NCBI RefSeq assembly: GCF_040365225.1
Contig: NZ_AP028055.1
Span: forward strand, 2,418,001-2,482,000
DNA: 64,000 nt
Direction of reading: 5' to 3'
Origin: Bacteroides sedimenti
GTDB lineage: Bacteria > Bacteroidota > Bacteroidia > Bacteroidales > Bacteroidaceae
Shown piece by piece: positions 17,661 to 27,475 of this stretch. The position numbers were made by a program, and so were the translations under genes. The notes beneath the pieces are model-generated. The model made no database searches. It had not been told where the DNA came from and saw only the letters and a list, made by a program, of their open reading frames with translations. Position 1 is the first letter of the stretch. The number at the start of each line of letters is the position of its first letter.

Positions 17661-18698
17661 ATGAAGCAAGAGAACACTTCCGTATTGATAATTTACACCG
17701 GTGGAACAATCGGCATGATTAAGAATGCCGAGACAGGGGCTTTGGAAAACTTTAATTTCGAACAACTGCAGAAACATGTTCCCGAACTTAAAAAGCTGGA
17801 TTTCAATCTGGATTCCTGCCAGTTTGATCCCCCACGCGACTCTTCGGACATGGAACCGGAAGCATGGGCTGACCTGGTGCGGATTATCTATGAAAATTAT
17901 GAAAAATACGACGGATTTGTAATTCTTCATGGCACCGACACCATGGCTTATAGCGCTTCCGCCCTCAGCTTTATGCTCGAGAATCTGAGCAAACCGGTTA
18001 TCTTCACAGGTTCGCAACTACCCATCGGGATGCTTCGTACTGATGGAAAGGAAAACCTGATGACCAGCATTGAGATAGCTGCTGCCAAATACAGAGGCAA
18101 ACCGCTGGTTCCGGAAGTATGCATCTTCTTTGAGAACCATTTGATGAGAGGAAACCGGACTTCTAAAATCAATGCAGAGAACTTCAATGCATTTAAGTCA
18201 TACAACTATCCGCCACTAGCTGAAGCTGGTATACATATAAAATATGAACCGTCGCTGATACACCGATACACTAATGGCAAGCCGCTTACACCCCACCTGG
18301 TTCTAGACACCAATGTGGTGATTCTGAAACTATTTCCCGGTATTCAGGAAAGCACAGTGGAGGCAATGCTCTCTCTACCTGGACTGAAAGCAGTGGTACT
18401 AGAGACATATGGATCGGGTAATGCTCCAAGAAAACCTTGGTTTATCAAACAACTCATAGAAGCTACAAAGCGAGGCATAGTGATTGTTAATGTAACGCAA
18501 TGTAGCGCTGGAAGTGTGGAAATGGATCGTTACGAAACAGGATTGCAACTATTACAGGCAGGAATCCTGAGCGGATATGACAGTACCACGGAATCGACCG
18601 TAACCAAACTGATGTTCCTGCTGGGACACGGATTGCCCCCTGAAGAGGTACGAAAAATGATGAAGATATCCATCGCCGGAGAAATTACCGTTAAATAA
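17661..18698 (+). CDS. ansA: Type I L-asparaginase
   Basis: 345 residues starting MKQENTSVLIIYTGGTIGM, preceded by gaaagg. The first catalytic Thr motif is YTGGTIGM near residue 10. The second, VILHGTDTMAYSASAL near 90, has the catalytic Thr-Asp pair. TGSQLPIGMLRTDG and LETYGSGNAPRKP are also family segments. No signal peptide, so it is the cytosolic type that hydrolyses asparagine to aspartate and ammonia. It stands alone between thrA's divergent promoter region and radA. Confidence 0.92.
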   Translation: MKQENTSVLIIYTGGTIGMIKNAETGALENFNFEQLQKHVPELKKLDFNLDSCQFDPPRDSSDMEPEAWADLVRIIYENYEKYDGFVILHGTDTMAYSASALSFMLENLSKPVIFTGSQLPIGMLRTDGKENLMTSIEIAAAKYRGKPLVPEVCIFFENHLMRGNRTSKINAENFNAFKSYNYPPLAEAGIHIKYEPSLIHRYTNGKPLTPHLVLDTNVVILKLFPGIQESTVEAMLSLPGLKAVVLETYGSGNAPRKPWFIKQLIEATKRGIVIVNVTQCSAGSVEMDRYETGLQLLQAGILSGYDSTTESTVTKLMFLLGHGLPPEEVRKMMKISIAGEITVK

Positions 18699-18720
18699 TC
18701 TGTTTCTGAAAATTATTCGG

Positions 18721-18728
18721 TATTTTTG
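18721..18728 (+). promoter_or_regulatory. -7 promoter box of radA
   Basis: TATTTTTG matches TAnnTTTG, 26 bp before the radA start. No evident -33 box. Confidence 0.45.
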
Positions 18729-18753
18729 CAATTAATTGTAGCAGATAGAATTA

Positions 18754-20121
18754 ATGGCAAAAGATAAAACCGTATATGTATGCTCCAACTGCGGGCAGGA
18801 TTCACCGAAATGGGTAGGCAAATGCCCTTCCTGCGGTGAATGGAACACCTATGTGGAAGAAATTGTCCGCAAGGAGGTTACAAACAAACGTCCGGTATCA
18901 GGAATTGAGACCCCAAAAGCCAGGCCAGTATCTTTATGCGACATAACCACCTCCGAGGAGCCCCGCATAGACATGAAAGATGAGGAGCTGAACCGGGTAT
19001 TGGGAGGCGGACTGGTGCCGGGCTCGCTGGTGCTTATTGGCGGTGAACCGGGAATTGGGAAATCAACCCTGGTGTTGCAGACGATACTTCGGATGAAAAA
19101 CCGACGCATCCTCTATGTTTCGGGGGAAGAGAGCGCCCGACAGTTGAAACTCCGGGCCGACCGCATTCAGCAACACACCGCCGATTGCCTTATTGTCTGC
19201 GAAACATCCCTGGAACAGATTTATACTCATATAAAGAACACACAGCCCGAGCTGGTGATTATCGACTCTATCCAGACTATTTCAACCGAAAGTATTGAAT
19301 CGTCACCCGGGAGCATTGCCCAGGTTAGGGAGTGCTCGGCTTCAATCCTGAAATTTGCCAAAGAGACTGGCACACCGGTAATACTGATTGGGCACATCAA
19401 CAAGGAGGGTAGTATAGCCGGTCCTAAAGTACTGGAACACATTGTGGATACGGTACTGCAATTCGAAGGAGACCAGCATTACATGTACCGTATTCTGCGT
19501 TCTATCAAAAACCGCTTTGGAAGCACATCCGAACTGGGTATTTACGAAATGCGGCAGAATGGGTTACGCCAGGTGAGCAATCCGTCGGAACTACTTCTCT
19601 CGCAAGACCATGAAGGGATGAGCGGAATTGCCATTGCCTCAGCCATTGAAGGGGTGCGCCCTTTCCTGATAGAGACACAAGCACTTGTAAGCTCTGCTGC
19701 ATACGGCATGCCGCAACGGTCGGCTACCGGATTTGATATCCGACGGATGAACATGCTGCTGGCAGTGCTCGAAAAAAGGGTAGGATTCAAACTGGCACAG
19801 AAAGATGTCTTTCTGAATATAGCTGGAGGACTGAAAGTTAACGACCCGGCAATCGATCTATCGGTAATCAGCGCCATTCTTTCTTCGAATATGGATACGG
19901 AGATTGAGCCAATGGTATGCCTGGCTGGTGAAGTGGGTCTTTCGGGAGAGATTCGTCCGGTGAACCGTATAGAACAACGTATTGGCGAAGCGGAAAAGCT
20001 GGGATTCAAACAGATGATTCTCCCCAGACACAACATGCAAGGACTGGACAAAAGCAAAATCAACATTGAATTGGTACCGGTCAGAAAGGTAGAAGAGGCT
20101 TTCCGTTGCCTGTTTGGATAA
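18754..20121 (+). CDS. radA: DNA repair protein RadA
   Basis: 455 residues, typical length. The N-terminal C4 zinc finger is YVCSNCGQDSPKWVGKCPSC. Walker A LIGGEPGIGKSTLVLQ lies near residue 90, and Walker B LVIIDSIQT near 170. The RadA-specific KNRFG motif (IKNRFGSTSELGIYEM) lies near 250, and a Lon-like C-terminal domain runs from about 290. RadA promotes branch migration in recombination. The next gene starts 14 bp later. Confidence 0.95.
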   Translation: MAKDKTVYVCSNCGQDSPKWVGKCPSCGEWNTYVEEIVRKEVTNKRPVSGIETPKARPVSLCDITTSEEPRIDMKDEELNRVLGGGLVPGSLVLIGGEPGIGKSTLVLQTILRMKNRRILYVSGEESARQLKLRADRIQQHTADCLIVCETSLEQIYTHIKNTQPELVIIDSIQTISTESIESSPGSIAQVRECSASILKFAKETGTPVILIGHINKEGSIAGPKVLEHIVDTVLQFEGDQHYMYRILRSIKNRFGSTSELGIYEMRQNGLRQVSNPSELLLSQDHEGMSGIAIASAIEGVRPFLIETQALVSSAAYGMPQRSATGFDIRRMNMLLAVLEKRVGFKLAQKDVFLNIAGGLKVNDPAIDLSVISAILSSNMDTEIEPMVCLAGEVGLSGEIRPVNRIEQRIGEAEKLGFKQMILPRHNMQGLDKSKINIELVPVRKVEEAFRCLFG

Positions 20122-20135
20122 TTAAAGAAATAAAG

Positions 20136-21698
20136 ATGATACAAGAGATACAACTAAGGATATTACCCGAAATTGCTGCCAACGAGCAGCGACTAAAAGA
20201 ATACATAGCTAAAGAGAAGGGAATTTCCCTGAAACAACTGAATGCTGTACGGATATTGAAACGCAGCATCGACGCACGGCAGCGGACGGTTTTCATCAAC
20301 CTGAAAGTGCGCACCTATGTGAACGAGATGCCCGCCGATGACGAGTTTAACCACACCGAATATCAGAATGTGGAGAATGCTCCGCAGGTAATTGTGGTGG
20401 GAGCCGGCCCTGGAGGACTATTTGCGGCACTTAAGCTGATTGAGCTAGGCATAAAACCAATCGTGGTAGAACGTGGAAAGAACGTGCGTGACAGGAAAAA
20501 GGATATCGCCCTGATTTCTCGTGAACATATTGTTGATCCGGAATCAAACTACAGTTTCGGGGAGGGAGGTGCCGGTGCCTATTCGGACGGAAAGCTTTAT
20601 ACCCGAAGCAAGAAGCGGGGCAATACAGAGAAGATACTTAATGTATTCTGCCAGCATGGAGCAAGCACTTCGATTTTGGTTGATGCCCATCCTCACATTG
20701 GTACGGATAAACTTCCCAAAGTGATTGAAAACATGCGCAACACCATTCTGGAGTGCGGCGGAGAGGTGCACTTTGAAACAAGAATGGATGCATTGATTAT
20801 TTCGAGTAACGAGGTGAAAGGAATAGAAACCAATACCGGGAAGAGCTTCTTGGGACCAGTAATTCTGGCTACCGGACACTCGGCCAGAGATGTGTATCGC
20901 TGGCTGAATGCCAATAATGTGGCCATCGAGGCGAAAGGAATTGCTGTGGGAGTTAGATTGGAACATCCGCAAATGCTGATTGATCAGATTCAGTACCACA
21001 ACAAGAACGGGCGGGGCGACTATCTTCCGGCTGCAGAATACAGCTTTGTGACTCAGGTTGAAGGACGGGGAGTATACAGTTTCTGTATGTGTCCCGGCGG
21101 ATTTGTGGTACCTGCAGCCAGTGCTCCCGAGCAAGTGGTAGTTAACGGCATGTCGCCCTCAAACCGAGGTTCCAAATGGAGCAACTCGGGCATGGTGGTT
21201 GAGATTCATCCCGAAGATTTTCCAGAATATGCCAAATACGGTCCGCTGGCTTTAATGGAGTTTCAGGAAGAGCTGGAACATCAGTGTTGGATTCAGGGAG
21301 GCATGCGCCAAACGGCACCAGCACAACGAATGGTGGATTTTACACGGGGAAAACTGGGGACTAACCTACCCGAATCTTCCTATAGCCCGGGGCTGATAAG
21401 TTCGCCTCTTCACTTCTGGATGCCTCCTTTTGTTGCAAAAAGACTTTCGCAAGGATTCCAGCAGTTTGGACGTACTTCGCATGGATTCCTGACCAACGAA
21501 GCTACCATGATTGGAGTGGAGACACGTACTTCATCACCGGTACGCATTATCCGCGATTCGGAATCACTACAGCATATCACGATGAAAGGATTGTTCCCCT
21601 GCGGAGAAGGAGCCGGATATGCGGGTGGCATCGTATCTGCCGGTATTGACGGAGAACGTTGTGCGGAAAGTGCGGCTAAATATATCAAAGCGGAATAA
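20136..21698 (+). CDS. FAD-dependent dehydrogenase (uncharacterised NAD(P)/FAD oxidoreductase)
   Basis: 520 residues from MIQEIQLRILPEIAANEQR. Residues 1-80 form a small N-terminal domain found in this family. Then comes the dinucleotide-binding motif VIVVGAGPGGLFAALKLIEL near 85, NYSFGEGGAGAYSDGKLYTR near 130, the second Gly motif VILATGHSARDVYRW near 235, and C-terminal LFPCGEGAGYAGGIVSAGID. This matches the group annotated as uncharacterised FAD-dependent dehydrogenases. The substrate is unknown. It sits 14 bp behind radA and is likely co-transcribed. Confidence 0.85.
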   Translation: MIQEIQLRILPEIAANEQRLKEYIAKEKGISLKQLNAVRILKRSIDARQRTVFINLKVRTYVNEMPADDEFNHTEYQNVENAPQVIVVGAGPGGLFAALKLIELGIKPIVVERGKNVRDRKKDIALISREHIVDPESNYSFGEGGAGAYSDGKLYTRSKKRGNTEKILNVFCQHGASTSILVDAHPHIGTDKLPKVIENMRNTILECGGEVHFETRMDALIISSNEVKGIETNTGKSFLGPVILATGHSARDVYRWLNANNVAIEAKGIAVGVRLEHPQMLIDQIQYHNKNGRGDYLPAAEYSFVTQVEGRGVYSFCMCPGGFVVPAASAPEQVVVNGMSPSNRGSKWSNSGMVVEIHPEDFPEYAKYGPLALMEFQEELEHQCWIQGGMRQTAPAQRMVDFTRGKLGTNLPESSYSPGLISSPLHFWMPPFVAKRLSQGFQQFGRTSHGFLTNEATMIGVETRTSSPVRIIRDSESLQHITMKGLFPCGEGAGYAGGIVSAGIDGERCAESAAKYIKAE

Positions 21699-21725
21699 TT
21701 AATTTACTTAATCGGACGAAAGAAT

Positions 21726-22298
21726 ATGGAGAACCTGGAGATTGCAATTATCGATGCCAATACACTAACCTGCATGGGATTGAAAAACCTGTTGGAAAAG
21801 CTGTTATCCGGAGCCATTATCCGTACATTCCCTGACTTCCCGGCATTTGCCGATGATACACCGGATATGTATACGCACTATTTCATCTCTTCGCAGACCT
21901 ATATTCTTTACAATCCTTTTTTTTTGCCCCGTAAGGAGAAGACAGTGATTATGATGCACGGAGCAGGCACTCATACTTTCCCGGCCTCAAACCACATTGT
22001 TAACATCTTCCTGCCGGAACAAAAACTAACCGAGGAACTGATGAAATTCTTCTCCGACAATCCGGAAAACATGGAGAGACTACCGGCTGAAGAAGATTTA
22101 TCGGCCCGGGAGATTGAGGTCCTGATTTTAATAGCCAAAGGACTGATTAACAAAGAAATAGCAGAAAAACTCAACATCAGCCTTACCACTGTAATATCAC
22201 ACCGGAAAAATATCACAGAAAAGCTTGGCATCAAATCAGTTTCCGGACTTACCATCTATGCCGTGATGAACGGATACATTTCACCGGACAGGATATAG
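21726..22298 (+). CDS. LuxR-family transcriptional regulator with degenerate receiver-like N-terminus
   Basis: 190 residues. The C-terminal 60 are a clear LuxR/FixJ helix-turn-helix: LSAREIEVLILIAKGLINKE, then AEKLNISLTTVISHRKNITE and KLGIKSVSGLTIYAV. The N-terminus begins EIAIIDANTLTCMGLKNLLE, like a response-regulator receiver. I cannot find the phospho-acceptor Asp in its usual place or the conserved Lys, so it is probably a pseudo-receiver. It follows the FAD dehydrogenase by 27 bp. The target genes are unknown. Confidence 0.8.
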   Translation: MENLEIAIIDANTLTCMGLKNLLEKLLSGAIIRTFPDFPAFADDTPDMYTHYFISSQTYILYNPFFLPRKEKTVIMMHGAGTHTFPASNHIVNIFLPEQKLTEELMKFFSDNPENMERLPAEEDLSAREIEVLILIAKGLINKEIAEKLNISLTTVISHRKNITEKLGIKSVSGLTIYAVMNGYISPDRI

Positions 22299-22307
22299 AT
22301 TCTCGGA

Positions 22308-23270
22308 TTATTGATTTATGGCTCCGCAGGAAGGACACTCCCCTTTCTCCTTCATCAGTGCTCCGCACTTACCACATCTATATTTATAGGTCATCCGGCT
22401 ATTAATCTTTTTTATCAGGACATAGAAGAACATGAACAGGCAGATATATCCCACATAAAAAGAAGTGGCAATAATAAAGAAAAAATAACAGAATATGCAG
22501 CAGACAGCCAACCCCAAGAGATAAAGGAGAGCCGATGATATGGAAAGCTGATGGAACAGCTCTTCCAGGGAGGCAAAGAAGACAATTATATAAGCCCAGA
22601 CACTCAGAATGAATATACTCAGGATGAAGGGTACCTTGAAGGGATTCAAACTGGGGTTGAAATAAAAATGTTGCCAGGTGTCAGGTGCAAACATCTGCAT
22701 GGTTTCGTAAATGGTTGCTGAAAATGCCAGTAAGAAGCAGAGCATCAATGGATATACGCTATTGATATCATTAAAATAGACTAATAGGAGTTTCTTTTTC
22801 CGATAAATTCGGAAAAGAAAGATAGCCAGCGCCAAGGCTACAACTGCAAGAGAGTAAGAGGCATGGGTATGGCTGAAGAGGAAGATTGATTGAGAACCGA
22901 TATTGACCGGAACCAGCTGATTTACCACATCCGATTTATGAATCCACCCTTGTGTCTTTTGATCCCGGGCTACCTTTACCCAAACGGAATCAACCGTATC
23001 GGAGGGCTGTACCATAAACTCGGCCACCACCACCCGGTCGCCCTTGGAAATGGTTACAAACTTATCTTTAAAGGGCAGTTGGGCAAGCTTAACCGTATCC
23101 GACCAAACCTCAAAATTCTTGTTGAGCGTATAATGATACTTATAAAGATAGGAAAGAGAATCCTTGGTTTTCTGTGAAATCTCCTCTTTGTCGAGATCTG
23201 GATGTTTATACTCACAGGAATAAAAAAGCGTTGAACCAAAAAGGAACAGAAAAAAAACAAGACGATGCAT
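22308..23270 (-). CDS. Lipoprotein/membrane protein with SH3-like domain and C-terminal zinc ribbon
   Basis: 320 residues if started at MHRLVFFLFLFGSTLFYSC, which gives a lipoprotein-like signal ending in Cys. An upstream in-frame start at 23360 would add 30 residues and spoil the signal. A SH3b-like segment (VTISKGDRVVVAEFMV ... GWIHKSDVV) lies at about residues 75-120. About four to five hydrophobic helices follow. The protein ends in a zinc ribbon, YRCGKCGALMKEKGECPSCG. Its function is unknown. The mix of an exported SH3 domain, membrane helices and a cytosolic zinc ribbon suggests a sensor or scaffold, but that is inference. Confidence 0.65.
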   Translation of the reverse strand: MHRLVFFLFLFGSTLFYSCEYKHPDLDKEEISQKTKDSLSYLYKYHYTLNKNFEVWSDTVKLAQLPFKDKFVTISKGDRVVVAEFMVQPSDTVDSVWVKVARDQKTQGWIHKSDVVNQLVPVNIGSQSIFLFSHTHASYSLAVVALALAIFLFRIYRKKKLLLVYFNDINSVYPLMLCFLLAFSATIYETMQMFAPDTWQHFYFNPSLNPFKVPFILSIFILSVWAYIIVFFASLEELFHQLSISSALLYLLGLAVCCIFCYFFFIIATSFYVGYICLFMFFYVLIKKINSRMTYKYRCGKCGALMKEKGECPSCGAINQ

Positions 23271-23367
23271 ACCGGAAAACAGTTTTTCCACTTGGAGAAA
23301 CATCTTTAGTACGTTTCTTAATGATCTGTTCTGAAATAAATCCATCCCTCTCTCTTTCATAACTTTA

Positions 23368-25188
23368 TTATTCGTTAATCACATTCATTTCACATTTTTT
23401 GCAATCGAATGACAAGCGGAACCTCTTCTCCTTGTAGGTCAGGTAGTAAGGTTCGGCATAGGGCGACTTTGCACCTTGATGGATAGGACAATAGCCCATG
23501 TTATAGCGGATACAGTACTTACAAAACATAACCGTGGCACCTTCCACCGGAGTTTTTTCAAAAGCAGGCTGTATTTCCTTCACTCCATGATCCCGATAAA
23601 ATGTCTCAGCTTCAGCATTCATCACATTCCCCAGATAAGTGAGCTTTTTCAAAGGGAATGGATGGCTTGTGGGCTCTATTTTTTTATTCGAACGACGAAA
23701 ATTAATTTTCCGGGTTTGAAGCAATTTTTCAACTGTCTCTCTTCTTAATTCGGCAAGAACCGAAGCCGGTATAAACCAGTTTTCACTAAAATCCACATCA
23801 ATCCGAATTGCTTCGAAAGGAGTATTACCGAGTTTGCCCAACTGATTTCGTAGGTTTTCCTCCTGAGGGGTACGAGCCAGTTCTTTCTCTCGCGGAAGAG
23901 TGACGCTAACAGCGTTTCCATCCTCGTCTTTGGCCGAAAGGGTAAATCCAAAATTATTTTCCGACAGCGTAAATTCCGCAGCTATTTTTCGTTCTGCCGA
24001 TTTACGTGCAAGCATCTTTTCGAACTCCTGATCAAAATTGCGGTAAAGTACCGTACGAGGTTTTACCTTTGGCATCTCCTGTGGAAAGAGCTTGTTGGTC
24101 TCCACCCGGTTGATACGAAATCCCGAAAGTTCCCCCTGCTCGTTGATAAAGCAGACACCATCGCCGTTGTTGAAAGACTTAACACCAGCTACAGTAAGAT
24201 AGTTGCCTCGCAATTCCTTTACAGTACCCATCTCCTCGCCCAGTGATTTAGGCGTATCCATCGATGAGAGTTCCTTTGATCGGTTGAACAGAAAATAATT
24301 TGTAAATCCCCTGCTGAAACTTTTATTCAGCTGAGGATTAAATTCATATTTGCAATGTCCCGAAGAAGCTCGGGTATATTCTTCACGCCGTTCTATAATT
24401 TCATCCAATTTCTGGCGATAATAGGCGGTTACATTCTTAACATAAGAAACATCTTTTAGACGTCCTTCTATCTTTAAAGAAGAAACACCGGCATCCAGCA
24501 GTTCTTCCAGATGATCAGACTGATTCAGATCCTTGAGCGATAGAAGATGTTTGTTCCGTACAATCACCTTTCCGTTTGCATCAGTCAGATTAAACGGTAA
24601 ACGACAAAACTGTGCGCATTCTCCCCTGTTGGCACTTCTTCCAAAGACAGCCTGACTTACATAGCACTGTCCGCTATAGCTTACACACAAAGCCCCGTGC
24701 ACAAAAGCCTCCAGCGAAACATCACATGCTTCATGTATTTCCCGAATTTGTTTCAAAGAAAGTTCACGCGCCAGAACCACCTGCTCAAATCCGGCATCAG
24801 CCAGGAACTTCACCTTTTCAGGATTCCGGTTATCCATCTGTGTGCTGGCATGCAAGGCAATCGGGGGAAGATTCATGCGAGTAATCGCCATATCCTGCAC
24901 AATCAGAGCATCCACTCCCACCCGATAAAGTTCCCAAATCATACTTTCGGTCTCTTTCAGTTCCTCATCATAAAGAATGGTATTTAGTGTTACATAAATA
25001 CGGGCATTAAAAAGATGAGCATGTTCTACAAGCCGGGCTATATCTTCCAACGAATTACCGGCAGCAGACCGTGCACTGAACTTAGGCGCACCAATATAGA
25101 CAGCATCAGCTCCATGGTTGATTGCCTCCAAACCACACTCCAGATTTTTTGCAGGCGACAGCAGTTCAATTTTACGTGGCTTTTTCAT
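23368..25188 (-). CDS. U32 family peptidase-like protein
   Basis: 606 residues. It has the N-terminal U32 core ELLSPAKNLECGLEAINHGA, the family signature EAFVHGALCVSYSGQCY near residue 160 and GECAQFCRLPF near 190. The C-terminal Cys-rich block, MFCKYCIRYNMGYCPIHQG then FDCKKCEMNV, may bind an iron-sulfur cluster. Several U32 proteins are now known as RNA hydroxylation enzymes (RlhA/TrhP type) rather than proteases, so the peptidase label is historical. Its start overlaps the metA stop by four bases, so it is translationally coupled to metA. Confidence 0.85.
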   Translation of the reverse strand: MKKPRKIELLSPAKNLECGLEAINHGADAVYIGAPKFSARSAAGNSLEDIARLVEHAHLFNARIYVTLNTILYDEELKETESMIWELYRVGVDALIVQDMAITRMNLPPIALHASTQMDNRNPEKVKFLADAGFEQVVLARELSLKQIREIHEACDVSLEAFVHGALCVSYSGQCYVSQAVFGRSANRGECAQFCRLPFNLTDANGKVIVRNKHLLSLKDLNQSDHLEELLDAGVSSLKIEGRLKDVSYVKNVTAYYRQKLDEIIERREEYTRASSGHCKYEFNPQLNKSFSRGFTNYFLFNRSKELSSMDTPKSLGEEMGTVKELRGNYLTVAGVKSFNNGDGVCFINEQGELSGFRINRVETNKLFPQEMPKVKPRTVLYRNFDQEFEKMLARKSAERKIAAEFTLSENNFGFTLSAKDEDGNAVSVTLPREKELARTPQEENLRNQLGKLGNTPFEAIRIDVDFSENWFIPASVLAELRRETVEKLLQTRKINFRRSNKKIEPTSHPFPLKKLTYLGNVMNAEAETFYRDHGVKEIQPAFEKTPVEGATVMFCKYCIRYNMGYCPIHQGAKSPYAEPYYLTYKEKRFRLSFDCKKCEMNVINE

Positions 25189-26102
25189 CGGATATCATCA
25201 ATATTGTAAGGAGTTTCCTGGTACACAAAATAGTTCAGCCAGTTGGAAAACAACAAATTGGCATGTCCCCGCCAGCGAACCAAAGGAGTATTTTTAGGGT
25301 TGTCATCGCGATAGTAGTTACACGGCATTTCAATATCAAGTCCCTTTGCCAGGTCGCGTTTATACTCTTCATCAAGAGTTAACGGTGAATACTCCGAGTG
25401 ACCGGTTACATAAAATTCGCGTCCATTCTTTCCCATTACCAAATACACTCCGGCATCGTCCGATTCAGAAAGAATCTCCAGTTCGGAAACTTTCTCGATA
25501 TCCTCCTTACGAATTTCAGTATGGCGGCTGTGAGGCACATAAAAGATATCATCAAACCCACGGAAAATGGGGTTAAGAATATCATTCGGTGTATGAGCAA
25601 ACACACCAAACATCTTTTTGTATAACGGATATTTGGGCACTCCGTAATGATGGTACAATCCGGCCTGTGCAGCCCAGCAAATATATAGCGTAGAGGTAAC
25701 ATGAGTTCGGGTCCAATCAAAGATTTCAGTTATCTCATCCCAATAATTAACCTCTTCATAATCCATTTGCTCCACCGGGGCACCGGTAATAATCATTCCA
25801 TCGTATTTCTCCTTCTTCATTGTTTCAAAATCCTTGTAAAAAGTCATCATATGCTCTATCGGAGTATTCTTCGAAGTGTGACTTTTAAGTTTCATGAAAG
25901 AGACTTCCAGTTGAAGCGGCGTGTTGGACAACAGGCGGATTAAATCGGTTTCTGTGGTTATTTTCAGCGGCATCAGATTGAGAATCGCAATCTTCAGCGG
26001 ACGAATATCCTGCTGACTTGCCCGGGAATTATCAATAACAAAGATATTCTCTTCCTTGAGCAACTCAATAGCTGGTAATTTATCAGGTAAATTTAACGGC
26101 AT
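25185..26102 (-). CDS. metA: Homoserine O-acyltransferase MetA
   Basis: 305 residues, the size of MetA. N-terminal PLKIAILNLMPLKITTETDL lies near residue 33, and the catalytic Cys is in LYICWAAQAGLYHHYGVPK near 140. The His and Glu of the triad probably lie in VPHSRHTEIR near 200 and YVTGHSEYSPLTL near 230. It activates homoserine with an acyl-CoA (acetyl or succinyl; I cannot decide by eye) for methionine synthesis. This uses homoserine made by ThrA elsewhere in the window. A -7 box at 26134-26141 precedes it. I saw no SAM riboswitch upstream. Confidence 0.92.
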   Translation of the reverse strand: MPLNLPDKLPAIELLKEENIFVIDNSRASQQDIRPLKIAILNLMPLKITTETDLIRLLSNTPLQLEVSFMKLKSHTSKNTPIEHMMTFYKDFETMKKEKYDGMIITGAPVEQMDYEEVNYWDEITEIFDWTRTHVTSTLYICWAAQAGLYHHYGVPKYPLYKKMFGVFAHTPNDILNPIFRGFDDIFYVPHSRHTEIRKEDIEKVSELEILSESDDAGVYLVMGKNGREFYVTGHSEYSPLTLDEEYKRDLAKGLDIEMPCNYYRDDNPKNTPLVRWRGHANLLFSNWLNYFVYQETPYNIDDIR

Positions 26103-26133
26103 CTTTTCTTACTACTTTTTTGTATAACAGTTG

Positions 26134-26141
26134 CAAAAGTA
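26134..26141 (-). promoter_or_regulatory. -7 promoter box of metA
   Basis: TACTTTTG on the minus strand matches TAnnTTTG, 32 bp before the metA start. The -33 element is unclear. Confidence 0.45.
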
Positions 26142-26242
26142 ATCAAATCTCAGCAATCTTATTCAGATCAACCAACTAATTAATCTAAACAGAATCTACA
26201 ATTAACCTTTTATTAAAATGAAAATTGAATAGTCCACATAGA

Positions 26243-26280
26243 AAAAGAGGATGCCCAAACCATTTTAGACATCCTCTTTT
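26243..26280 (-). terminator. Terminator of the heavy-metal efflux operon
   Basis: aaaagaggatg (26243-26253) pairs with catcctctttt (26270-26280). T-rich flanks make it usable in both directions. It lies 12 bp beyond the TolC-like gene stop and marks the 3' end of the minus-strand operon. Confidence 0.75.
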
Positions 26281-26292
26281 ATCATTTCTCTA

Positions 26293-27471
26293 TCAAAGTT
26301 TATGTTGATATAGTTCTGCCATCACTTTATGATATCGACTTTCAAGTGTCATATAATTAAGATGAGCCCTGAAAATTGTAGCAGCGTCAACGCTATACTC
26401 AACAATGGAAATCTGCTTCTTACGCAGCGCCTCACTAAGCAAAGGCATTGATGTTTCCATTATAGACTGGTTGTACTCTTTCATGGAATTTCTCAACATC
26501 TGCGCATCTTTATAGAGCTGCAACAATCTTACCTCTGTCTGTTGGGAAAGGCTTTCCTTCTTGAGGTCTACATATACAGATTGTGCTTTAGCCTGTTTCA
26601 CTTTGTTTTTATTCTCAAACAGAGGAAGAGAAAAGCCCACAATCATTCCGTTAAACTGTTGCCCCAATCCGGTGTTTCTTCGGTACCCCAACTCCAGCTT
26701 AGGCAACCACTGTGATTTGTTCACCGCAAGCTGCTGTTGCGCAACCTTTTGTTCTCTTTCCAACGAAAGAAGTTCTGCATTTCCTGACAGTGCTTCCTGC
26801 TTTAATGAGGCAAAATCGGTTATATTTTCCTCCGCAATATAGATTGTATCCGAAAACTCTACCGGGATATTCCCATTCAATGCCTGAAGTTCCAATAATT
26901 TTCCACGTCGCTGTGCTTCATTAAATTGATATTCTGTACGTGCATTCAGCTGTTCAAGCTGAATCTTGTTAGTTTCAAGGGCATTTGCATCTCCCAGTTC
27001 CAACCGTTGTTTATACAAATCAGCTATCTCATCTCCTAGTTTCAGCCATTTCTCGTAAAGAGCCTTCTGTTTGTTCAACAAAATCAGGTCCAGACAAATC
27101 TGTTTGGCCGAAAGAAGTATCTGTTGCCTGAGGCTTCCTTCCTGCCTGTCAAACACATCCCCTTTTAAACGGATTAGTTCGCTACGCCGACTGTAAAGAG
27201 TTGGAAAATCGAACTCCTGTGAAACATTCAGTTCGGAGGCTTTTCCCAAAGAAGAAGGTGAACCGAACTGGTAACTGTAGGAAACAGACGGATCAGAAAG
27301 GTTATTCTCTGTCTTTGCTTCCAGTTTTCGGGAAACGGTTAGCTGGCTTGAAGCCTTTAATTCCTTGTTATTCGCTTCAATGCTTTTAAGAATTCGCCCA
27401 ATGCCGTCTGCCTGAGGTTTTGCTCCGGAAGCAGCAAGCAATAGCATAAAAAGAATCACTATTTTTTTCAT
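26293..27471 (-). CDS. TolC-family outer membrane efflux protein
   Basis: 392 residues with a signal peptide (KKIVILFMLLLAASGAKPQA). The rest is mostly long amphipathic helices in two pseudo-repeats, typical of outer-membrane efflux proteins (LGYRRNTGLGQQFNGMIVGF, LPLFENKNKVKQAKAQ). It forms the outer-membrane channel of the RND pump encoded just upstream (4-bp gap). It is the last gene of the operon. Confidence 0.88.
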   Translation of the reverse strand: MKKIVILFMLLLAASGAKPQADGIGRILKSIEANNKELKASSQLTVSRKLEAKTENNLSDPSVSYSYQFGSPSSLGKASELNVSQEFDFPTLYSRRSELIRLKGDVFDRQEGSLRQQILLSAKQICLDLILLNKQKALYEKWLKLGDEIADLYKQRLELGDANALETNKIQLEQLNARTEYQFNEAQRRGKLLELQALNGNIPVEFSDTIYIAEENITDFASLKQEALSGNAELLSLEREQKVAQQQLAVNKSQWLPKLELGYRRNTGLGQQFNGMIVGFSLPLFENKNKVKQAKAQSVYVDLKKESLSQQTEVRLLQLYKDAQMLRNSMKEYNQSIMETSMPLLSEALRKKQISIVEYSVDAATIFRAHLNYMTLESRYHKVMAELYQHKL

Positions 27472-27475
27472 AACT

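Noticed and set aside
26103..26292. SAM riboswitch upstream of metA
   Set aside because: Only a promoter box and a terminator of the next operon were found. The distance from promoter to start is about 30 bp, too short for a SAM aptamer.
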